From assembly GCA_031258895.1 (NCBI GenBank), contig JAIRMF010000132.1, forward strand, positions 1-6,028: DNA of 6,028 nucleotides, read 5' to 3'. Below are positions 1 through 5,249 of this stretch, piece after piece (the stretch's first letter is position 1; each line of letters starts with the position of its first letter). Source of the stretch: Dysgonamonadaceae bacterium (GTDB lineage: Bacteria > Bacteroidota > Bacteroidia > Bacteroidales > Azobacteroidaceae). Under the pieces are notes generated by a model. The model did no database searches, had not been told where the DNA came from, and saw nothing but the letters and a program-made list of their open reading frames with translations. The translations under genes were made by a program, and so were the position numbers.

Positions 1-77
1 GCAACTACGTTTACGAAGTTGATTAACCACGTAAGGAGAATAGAGTACTTTTTTGGAAGAAAATCATGAGTTTTCAT
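1..77 (-). CDS. 5' fragment of an unidentified gene running off the left edge
   Basis: An ATG at 77-75 on the minus strand opens a frame of 25 codons that is still open at the window edge. The peptide starts MKTHDFLPKKYSILLTW and continues LINFVNVV. The pattern FLP, eight residues, W, then NF recalls the N-terminus of a group of roughly 200-residue hypothetical proteins common in Bacteroidota, often in several copies per genome; that is memory of the family, not a search. No function can be given. The upstream 46 nt (78-123) are very AT-rich and show no TAnnTTTG promoter word, so it may be co-transcribed from the minus promoter at 625-655. The same FLP/W/NF pattern recurs in the small ORF starting at 616, suggesting tandem paralogues. 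A chance ORF remains possible because only 25 codons are visible. Confidence 0.45.
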   Translation of the reverse strand, partial: MKTHDFLPKKYSILLTWLINFVNVV

Positions 78-138
78 TTCGCTTAGTTTTTAAATTGTGA
101 TTACTATTTTAATATTAAATTTATTACTTGCATCTTTT

Positions 139-306
139 GGCGGACGTCCGCGCGTCCCGGGGGGATATCCGCGCGACCCAGGGGGACGTCCGCGCAGCCC
201 AGGCGGACATCCGCGCGACCCAGGCGGACATCCGCGCAGCTCGGGCGGATACCCGCGCGACTCGGGGGGACATCCGCGCAGCTCGGGCGGATACCCGCGC
301 GACCCG
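139..306. repeat. Eight tandem copies of a 21-bp GC-rich repeat
   Basis: Eight contiguous units of exactly 21 bp begin with GGcGGAyrtCCGCGC and differ at a few positions, alternating between variants ending GACCCA, GACTCG and AGCTCG. The first unit contains the perfect 12-bp palindrome GCGGACGTCCGC, and most others are near-palindromic there, so each RNA copy could form a small hairpin. The array is strikingly GC-rich against AT-rich flanks (1-138). Because 21 is a multiple of 3, several frames on both strands are open: Gly-Pro-Arg-rich heptads on the plus strand (such as GHPRDPG), and ARMSARA-like or RGYPPEL-like heptads on the minus strand. There are no spacers, so it is not a CRISPR array. 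It lies downstream of the minus-strand promoter at 625-655 and would be transcribed from it. Confidence 0.95.
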
Positions 307-469
307 CAAATATCTCTCCCCGACCTTACAATATATATATGGAGACGTCGCACCGGCTTCGCGGTATTGACGGTATATGCGCAAATAAGCCTCTCTGGTC
401 GATCCGTCGTGAAAAGCCTCAAAAGTGTCGTCCGAAGGCTTATCGCACGACAGGCGCTCGCGCGCGGCC

Positions 470-616
<147 letters not shown>

Positions 617-624
617 AACGGGTG

Positions 625-655
625 CAAAGGTACACAATGTTTTTTAAACGGCAAA
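625..655 (-). promoter_or_regulatory. Bacteroidota-type promoter, leftward
   Basis: On the minus strand TTTG (655-652) is followed by exactly 19 nt and then TACCTTTG (632-625). This matches the Bacteroidota primary sigma factor consensus TTTG-N19-TAnnTTTG. It is the best promoter match in the window. Transcription would start near 618-621 and run left into the (CA)27 tract, the 21-bp array and the partial gene at 1-77. Confidence 0.75.
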
Positions 656-683
656 ACGAATTAAAAAAATAATTACTTTTCAC

Positions 684-691
684 TACCTTTG
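684..691 (+). promoter_or_regulatory. -7 promoter element for the SpmA-SpmB gene
   Basis: TACCTTTG matches the Bacteroidota -7 word, 20 nt before the ATG at 712. No TTTG is found at the -33 position (the region around 660-664 is A/T only). The element overlaps the potential upstream GTG start at 694, which is the main reason for choosing the ATG at 712. Confidence 0.65.
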
Positions 692-711
692 CAGTGAGAT
701 TTCAAAAGATT

Positions 712-1947
712 ATGGCGCTAAACTACATCTGGATCGCATTCTTCCTGATAGCATTCGCTGCCGCAATATTCAAACTGCTGCTCACAGGAGATGTAAACGT
801 CTTCCCAAACATGATGAACGCAGCTTTCGACGCCGCCAAAAACGGCTTCGAAATCTCAATCGGCCTCACAGGCGTGCTCGCACTGTGGCTCGGATTCATG
901 AAAATAGGAGAAAAAGGCGGCGCCGTAAACGCCCTCGCACGATGGGCAGCCCCAATATTCTCCAAACTGTTTCCCGACGTCCCAAAAAAACACCCCGCAA
1001 CAGGATCAATATTCATGAACATCGCCGCAAACATGCTTAACCTCGATAACGCCGCAACCCCCGCCGGACTCAAAGCAATGCGCGAACTCCAGGAAATTAA
1101 CCCCAACAAAACGTCGGCAAGTAACCCGATGATAATGTTTATCGTGCTTAACGCCTCAGGATTGACCGTCATCCCGATAAGTATAATGGTATACCGAACG
1201 CAAATGAACGCCGCAAATCCTGCCGACGTATTCCTCCCCCTAATGCTCTCAACTCTCGTCGCAACTCTCGCCGGAATGCTCTTCGTCGCCATCAGACAAA
1301 AAATAAACCTCCTTGACCCAGTCCTCATAAAACTGATATGCGGTATCATCGCCTTCGTCGCCACAATCATCCTCCTCGTCCGAAAATTCCCCGACGAAAC
1401 AACCCTCTATTCCCCCATCATCGCAAATGTGTTCCTCTTCTCAACCCTCATAACGTTCATAATTGCCGGAGTAAGAAAAAAAATCAACGTCTACAACGCC
1501 TTTATAGAAGGTGCAAAAGACGGATTCAAAACAGCAGTGATGATAATTCCGTACCTGATAGCAATCCTGGCAGGCGTCGCCGTGTTCAGAGCATCAGGGG
1601 CGATGGGGATGCTGATCGAAGGACTTACCGAACTCGTCTCCCTGTGCCGCCTCCCTTCGGAATGGGTCGAAGCGTTCCCCGTCGCGCTGATGAAACCCCT
1701 GAGCGGTAGCGGTGCACGAGGGCTGATGATTGAGGCTATGCAAACATACGGCGCAGATTCGTTCACCGGACGGCTCGCCTCACTATTCCAAGGCTCAACA
1801 GACACTACTTTCTATCTGGTAGCAGTCTACTACGGATCGGTAAACATCAGAAACAGCCGATACACAGTCCCCGGCGCCCTGCTCGCAGACCTGGCCGGAA
1901 TCATTACCGCCGTCTTCGTCTGTTATCTCTTCTACGGAACTACCTAG
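712..1947 (+). CDS. spmAB: Fused SpmA-SpmB family (nucleoside-recognition Gate domain) membrane protein
   Basis: 411-aa, highly hydrophobic inner-membrane protein joining two domains that are separate genes (spmA, spmB) in sporulating Firmicutes. The SpmA-like half (about 1-200) has the signature MNIAANMLNLDNAATPAGLK at 102-121. The SpmB-like half (about 205-411) has MKPLSGSGARGLM (327-339) and GSTDTTFYLVAVYYGSVNIR (361-380), both hallmarks of the family. Membrane-spanning stretches include residues about 5-23, 47-62, 141-160, 176-193, 205-223, 235-252, 274-292 and 388-408. Both halves belong to the Gate or nucleoside-recognition superfamily; the transported substrate is not known. The fused form is usual in non-sporulating Bacteroidota, so the sporulation name does not describe its role. 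An in-frame GTG at 694 lies inside the promoter, so ATG 712 is preferred. It is convergent with, and overlaps by 4 bp, the LutC-like gene. Confidence 0.93.
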   Translation: MALNYIWIAFFLIAFAAAIFKLLLTGDVNVFPNMMNAAFDAAKNGFEISIGLTGVLALWLGFMKIGEKGGAVNALARWAAPIFSKLFPDVPKKHPATGSIFMNIAANMLNLDNAATPAGLKAMRELQEINPNKTSASNPMIMFIVLNASGLTVIPISIMVYRTQMNAANPADVFLPLMLSTLVATLAGMLFVAIRQKINLLDPVLIKLICGIIAFVATIILLVRKFPDETTLYSPIIANVFLFSTLITFIIAGVRKKINVYNAFIEGAKDGFKTAVMIIPYLIAILAGVAVFRASGAMGMLIEGLTELVSLCRLPSEWVEAFPVALMKPLSGSGARGLMIEAMQTYGADSFTGRLASLFQGSTDTTFYLVAVYYGSVNIRNSRYTVPGALLADLAGIITAVFVCYLFYGTT

Positions 1948-2501
1948 TCCCTGATAAGTAAAATCGTTAGCTCCACCGCCCCGTGAGCACCGTAGACCAA
2001 ACTCTGTTCTATATCGGCTGTTTTGGAAGGACCGGAGATAAATACCCCGTATCCCGTCCCGTCCAAATGTATCAGTGAATATGCATCGTCAATGGTCGGA
2101 ACGATTCGCGACGCCCTTAGTTTGAAGACCAAATGGTGTGCAATAAAAGGCAATATACGCATAGGTAAATCTTCGTCCTCAATCCATACGGCGCCATTCT
2201 CGGTTACCCCTATACGTCCCTCAAAGACAGCAAAGCGTATGCCCTCCGGATCTGTTAGCCCAAAAGCAGAAAACTGCTCCCTTGTTGATGCATTAGTGAA
2301 GTCAAATGCACCCCCGAACCTGTCCGCAATAATGCCCTCCACCTCCGAAGCGGCGCACTCTATTACCGTCCCACCCGCCTTTGCTACGGCGGAACTGAAG
2401 TCCGAAACCGGATAAATATCGGGCTTCCCGTTAACCGTCAAACCCGACGCAAACGCCGGCCTGTTCCCCCTGATCGCCCTAAGTATGGATTCCCTGCTCA
2501 T
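1944..2501 (-). CDS. lutC: LutC/YkgG family LUD-domain protein
   Basis: 185-aa soluble cytoplasmic protein of the LUD family (LutC/YkgG). The C-terminal signature GVFISGPSKTADIEQSLVYG at 152-171, followed by AHG, is characteristic, and GVTENGAVWIEDE at 98-110 matches the family's central GVTxx(G/A)xxAxxxT-like strand. In known systems LutC acts with the iron-sulfur proteins LutA and LutB in oxidation of L-lactate to pyruvate. Neither partner is in this window, so this copy stands alone here: nadE is divergent on one side and spmAB is convergent on the other. The start at 2501 is supported by a Bacteroidota promoter 23 nt upstream (2525-2555). The stop TAG lies in the CTAG that is also the stop of spmAB. 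The substrate cannot be deduced; family membership is firm, a lactate role is only inferred. Confidence 0.9.
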   Translation of the reverse strand: MSRESILRAIRGNRPAFASGLTVNGKPDIYPVSDFSSAVAKAGGTVIECAASEVEGIIADRFGGAFDFTNASTREQFSAFGLTDPEGIRFAVFEGRIGVTENGAVWIEDEDLPMRILPFIAHHLVFKLRASRIVPTIDDAYSLIHLDGTGYGVFISGPSKTADIEQSLVYGAHGAVELTILLIRD

Positions 2502-2524
2502 TATTGGAGTGTTGTATACGAATG

Positions 2525-2555
2525 CAAAGGTAAGTATTTATTTCGTGACTACAGA
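2525..2555 (-). promoter_or_regulatory. Promoter of the LutC-like gene
   Basis: On the minus strand TCTG (2555-2552), one mismatch from the -33 word TTTG, is followed by 19 nt and then TACCTTTG (2532-2525). The -7 box ends 23 nt before the ATG at 2501. It is divergent from the nadE promoter within a 125-bp intergenic region. Confidence 0.65.
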
Positions 2556-2595
2556 GATCCATATAAACAGTAAACGCCCTTTAATGAAAATGAAG

Positions 2596-2603
2596 TAACT
2601 TTG
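2596..2603 (+). promoter_or_regulatory. -7 promoter element for nadE
   Basis: TAACTTTG fits the Bacteroidota -7 word TAnnTTTG and lies 23 nt before the nadE ATG, the same spacing as for the LutC-like gene. No clear TTTG is present at -33. A weak AAAGG (2614-2618 region) precedes the start by about 8 nt and may aid ribosome binding. Confidence 0.55.
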
Positions 2604-2626
2604 CTGCCTTAAATAAAGGTTGAAAT

Positions 2627-4546
2627 ATGAATGATAATGGATTCTACCGTACTGCCGCCGCCATACCAAAGGTAAGGGTGGCAGATACCGAGTACAACTG
2701 TGCACAGATGAAAATACTTATCGACAGCGCAGCAAAAAAGAACGTGCAGACTGTATGCTTCCCCGAATTATCGGTGACAGCGTATACCTGCGGCGACCTG
2801 TTCTTCCAGAATACGCTTACCGAAGCGGCGGAAAAAGCGGTGCAAAAGTTACTCTCCGATACAAAAGACGTCCCGATAACATTCCTCATCGGAGCGCCCG
2901 TAGTGCACAGGTACAAGCTCTATAACTGTGCGTTGGTATGCTGTAAAGGCCTCCTGCTCGGAGTCGTACCTAAAATAAATCTCCCTAACTATAACGAGTT
3001 TTATGAGAAACGATGGTTCGAACCCTGCGACACAACAGCGCCCGTACAGAGAATTACTTACGCAGGACAGGACACAGTGTTCGGTACAAACCTTCTGTTT
3101 GACTTCCATACAGGTAGATTCGCAGTAGAAATATGCGAGGACCTGTGGTCGGTCGTACCGCCAAGCTCTTATCACGCAATGGCCGGCGCATACCTATGTT
3201 TCAACCTGTCGGCAAGTAACGAACTTGTAGGTAAGAGAGAATATATAAAATCAATGCTCGCTCAACAGTCGGCACGATGTATCGCAGGTTACGTATATGC
3301 CTCGGCAGGATTTGGAGAATCCTCGACAGATACGGTGTATTCAGGTAACGCATACGTCCTTGAAAACGGGAAACTGCTCGCCGAATCTGGACGCTTTGCT
3401 ATGGATGCACAGCTTATAATAAGCGAGATAGATATCGAACTGCTCGGATCTGAGCGCAAGAGAAATACCACGTTCCCCCCTCACAGAACGGCAGAAGATA
3501 ATTACCGTACAATACAAATCCCCTCACAATACAAGCCGGTAACGTCCCTCTATCGCGGGATAAACCCGACGCCGTTCATTCCCGCTCCAGAGAATTACAG
3601 CGAAAATTGCAGGGAAATCTTCTCAATACAGGTGGCAGGGCTGGCCCAAAGATTCGTGCATACGGCGGCGAAAACGCTTGTGTTAGGCGTTTCGGGCGGG
3701 CTGGATTCAACTTTGGCCCTTTTAGTTTGTTCGAAGATGGCGGATAAGCTCGGCCTTCCACGTAAGATGATACTCGGCGTCAATATGCCCGGGTTCGGCA
3801 CGACAACCCGTACCAAAGAGAACGCAACCGGCCTGATGAGGGCCTTAAACGTCGAGGTAAAAGAGATTGATATAACCTGCGCCTGCGAACGACACTTTTT
3901 GGATATAGGACACGATGCGGCGGTTCATGACGTGGTGTACGAAAATACCCAGGCTCGTGAGCGGACACAGATACTTATGGATTTGGCAAATAAGGCCGCA
4001 GGGCTTGTCGTCGGTACCGGCGATATGTCGGAACTTGCACTCGGATGGGCAACGTATAGTGGGGATCATATTTCCATGTACGGAGTCAATTCGGGCGTAC
4101 CTAAGACTCTCGTTCGCCATCTGATCGAGTGGGTAGCGGAAAACGAACTCGAAACAAAGGCGGGAACAATACTCAAAGACGTACTCGATACCCCCGTAAG
4201 TCCCGAACTCATACCGGCAGATGCGGCCGGAAACATGACACAGTTTACCGAGACTGTTATCGGACCGTACGACCTGCACGACTTCATCCTCTTTTATGTG
4301 CTGCGCTACGGGTTCGCTCCCGATAAGATACTGTTCCTCGCCGTTAAAGCATTCGAGGGAAAGTATAGTAGGGAGGTCATCGTAAAATGGATGGAAGTGT
4401 TCTACCGCAGGTTCTTTGCATCCCAATTCAAGCGGAGCTGCATGCCCGATGGTCCAAAGATAGGGTCGGTCAACCTCTCACCAAGAAGCGACTTCAGAAT
4501 GCCCAGCGACGCCGCCGCAACAGCGTGGCTCCAGCTGATCAAATAA
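2627..4546 (+). CDS. nadE: Glutamine-dependent NAD(+) synthetase
   Basis: 639-aa cytoplasmic enzyme that converts deamido-NAD, ATP and glutamine into NAD, the last step of NAD biosynthesis. The N-terminal nitrilase-type glutaminase domain (about 5-290) shows the expected catalytic triad: Glu47 in CFPELSV, Lys116 in VPKINLP and Cys170 in AVEICEDLW. The C-terminal synthetase domain (about 325-639) has the ATP-pyrophosphatase P-loop SGGLDST at 356-362 and the family block GTGDMSELALGWATY at 463-477. Length and domain order match the two-domain form that makes its own ammonia from glutamine, and no key residue is missing. The start ATG 2627 puts the typical N-terminus (GFYRTAAAIPKVRVAD, 5-20) in place and is preceded by TAACTTTG at the usual distance. 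It appears monocistronic: the upstream gene is divergent, and 331 bp separate it from the next promoter downstream. Confidence 0.97.
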   Translation: MNDNGFYRTAAAIPKVRVADTEYNCAQMKILIDSAAKKNVQTVCFPELSVTAYTCGDLFFQNTLTEAAEKAVQKLLSDTKDVPITFLIGAPVVHRYKLYNCALVCCKGLLLGVVPKINLPNYNEFYEKRWFEPCDTTAPVQRITYAGQDTVFGTNLLFDFHTGRFAVEICEDLWSVVPPSSYHAMAGAYLCFNLSASNELVGKREYIKSMLAQQSARCIAGYVYASAGFGESSTDTVYSGNAYVLENGKLLAESGRFAMDAQLIISEIDIELLGSERKRNTTFPPHRTAEDNYRTIQIPSQYKPVTSLYRGINPTPFIPAPENYSENCREIFSIQVAGLAQRFVHTAAKTLVLGVSGGLDSTLALLVCSKMADKLGLPRKMILGVNMPGFGTTTRTKENATGLMRALNVEVKEIDITCACERHFLDIGHDAAVHDVVYENTQARERTQILMDLANKAAGLVVGTGDMSELALGWATYSGDHISMYGVNSGVPKTLVRHLIEWVAENELETKAGTILKDVLDTPVSPELIPADAAGNMTQFTETVIGPYDLHDFILFYVLRYGFAPDKILFLAVKAFEGKYSREVIVKWMEVFYRRFFASQFKRSCMPDGPKIGSVNLSPRSDFRMPSDAAATAWLQLIK

Positions 4547-4567
4547 GTCGATCAAGCGTCGCTTATT
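4542..4567 (+). terminator. Possible hairpin at the nadE stop codon
   Basis: AATAAG (4542-4547) can pair with CTTATT (4562-4567), with CGA/TCG pairs inside the loop, so the stem overlaps the nadE stop codon. There is no immediate T-run, although T-rich stretches follow from about 4590. It is a weak intrinsic terminator candidate only. Confidence 0.25.
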
Positions 4568-4877
4568 CCCAACAAATATCCAGGTGTGAACAGAGTATTT
4601 TTCAATTAGCATTTATTAGGTATTTTTATAGTATTTTTCTTCTTACCTGCGCCAGCGACGGTTTTGTCCGTGAACGGAGTTGGTTCGGAGTTGGTTCGGA
4701 GTTGGTACGGCGTTGGTTCGGACTTGCTCCGGATTTAATTCGGATTTTTATAAGAGTTTCTTAAGAGTTTTTAGAGAAATTTATAAAAGGGATAGCAAAA
4801 AGAGATTTAAGGTCATTGATGTTTTTAACGGCGTAAAAAATTTATTGCTTAAAACAGAAATAAATTTTATAAAAATG
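4547..4877. other. AT-rich intergenic region between nadE and the B12 riboswitch promoter
   Basis: About 330 bp with no convincing gene. It holds the possible nadE hairpin, T-rich sequence (4590-4645), an 11-bp tandem repeat (4676-4741) and an A/T-rich block leading to the riboswitch promoter. Open frames passing through it read off the 11-bp repeat (WFGVGSELV-like peptides). They have no promoter-matched start and run into the riboswitch, so they are judged non-coding. Confidence 0.7.
4676..4741. repeat. Six tandem copies of an 11-bp repeat, decaying rightward
   Basis: The units are GGAGTTGGTTC twice exactly, then GGAGTTGGTAC, GGCGTTGGTTC, GGACTTGCTCC and GGATTTAATTC, each 11 bp, followed by a partial GGATTTTTA. 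Identity falls steadily from left to right, as expected if the left end is the youngest part of the array. The 11-bp period is close to one helical turn, so any bound protein would sit on one DNA face. No function is assigned. Confidence 0.9.
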
Positions 4878-4907
4878 TTTGTATCCGGAAAATTATTACT
4901 ACCTTTG
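4878..4907 (+). promoter_or_regulatory. Promoter of the riboswitch-receptor transcript
   Basis: TTTG (4878-4881) is followed by 18 nt and then TACCTTTG (4900-4907), a good Bacteroidota promoter. The transcript would start near 4911-4914, immediately before the riboswitch P1 stem at 4915, which supports both calls. Confidence 0.75.
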
Positions 4908-4914
4908 CGTCCAG

Positions 4915-5091
4915 TTTTGGTGGCCAATCTCCCAGCACGGGAGAAAAGCTGAAAAGGGAACCGGGTGAAAATCCCGGACAGACCCGCTGCCGTAAACTCC
5001 AAAATAGTCTGAGAGCAAGCTGAAATCCACTGTTCAAAAAACGAACGGGAAGGAAGCTCAAAGGCGGAGTAAGTCGGAAGACCTGCCAAAA
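4915..5091 (+). promoter_or_regulatory. Cobalamin (B12) riboswitch aptamer
   Basis: The B12 box AGTCGGAAGACCTGCC is at 5072-5087. The conserved core is also present: AAAAGGGAA (4952-4960), then the hairpin CCGGGTGAAAATCCCGG (4961-4977), then ACAGACCCGCTGCCGTA (4978-4994). A closing P1 stem is visible, TTTTGG (4915-4920) with CCAAAA (5086-5091). A peripheral hairpin pairs CTCCC (4929-4933) with GGGAG (4939-4943), and GTTC/GAAC (5032-5047 region) forms another arm. Adenosylcobalamin or a related corrinoid is the expected ligand. Binding normally lowers expression of downstream uptake genes, here the TonB-dependent receptor at 5250, whose identity as a B12 receptor it supports. Confidence 0.93.
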
Positions 5092-5103
5092 TACGTCAAA
5101 AAA

Positions 5104-5154
5104 CGGCTTTCGAGGACTGAAGCCGGTGACAAACATCACGCAGGATACCCCTGC
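5104..5154 (+). promoter_or_regulatory. Three consecutive hairpins after the aptamer, probable expression platform
   Basis: CGGCTT (5104-5109) pairs with AAGCCG (5120-5125). GTGA (5126-5129) pairs with TCAC (5136-5139). GCAGG (5140-5144) pairs with CCTGC (5150-5154). The stems abut one another with no spacer between them. No T-run follows, so they do not look like a simple intrinsic terminator. One loop may make the kissing contact with the aptamer that cobalamin riboswitches use for regulation, but which one is inference. The receptor start lies 95 nt beyond. Confidence 0.55.
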
Positions 5155-5191
5155 AAGTGTTTCTCATAATATAACAGTCCCAGAAAAAGAT

Positions 5192-5227
5192 CGTTAAAGT
5201 CGTTAAAGTCATTAAGGGCGTTAAGGA
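5192..5227 (+). repeat. Four tandem 9-bp repeats in the receptor leader
   Basis: CGTTAAAGT, CGTTAAAGT, CATTAAGGG and CGTTAAGGA follow each other directly, 22 bp before the receptor ATG and inside the leader between riboswitch and gene. The stretch is in frame with the receptor without stops back to 5175, but offers no ATG before 5250, so it is treated as untranslated leader. Similar TTAA-containing short repeats occur in leaders of other Bacteroidota, from memory. Confidence 0.8.
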
Positions 5228-5249
5228 TTTTAAAAGTGAAAAGAATATT

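Noticed and set aside
139..306. CRISPR array
   Set aside because: The units are contiguous with no unique spacers, and no cas gene is present.
694..711. GTG at 694 as the start of spmAB
   Set aside because: It lies within or at the edge of the -7 promoter element (684-691), ahead of or at the likely transcription start, so ATG 712 is preferred.
3845..4426. 193-codon open frame on the minus strand inside nadE
   Set aside because: It is wholly antisense to a well-conserved synthetase domain and shows no recognisable motif or promoter.
4658..4671. Small ACGG/CCGT inverted repeat as a terminator
   Set aside because: The stem is only four base pairs and is not followed by a T-run.
4387..4952. 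Plus-strand frames running from the end of nadE through the 11-bp repeat into the riboswitch
   Set aside because: They overlap nadE or the riboswitch aptamer, and the peptides are read-outs of the repeat (WFGVGSELV type).
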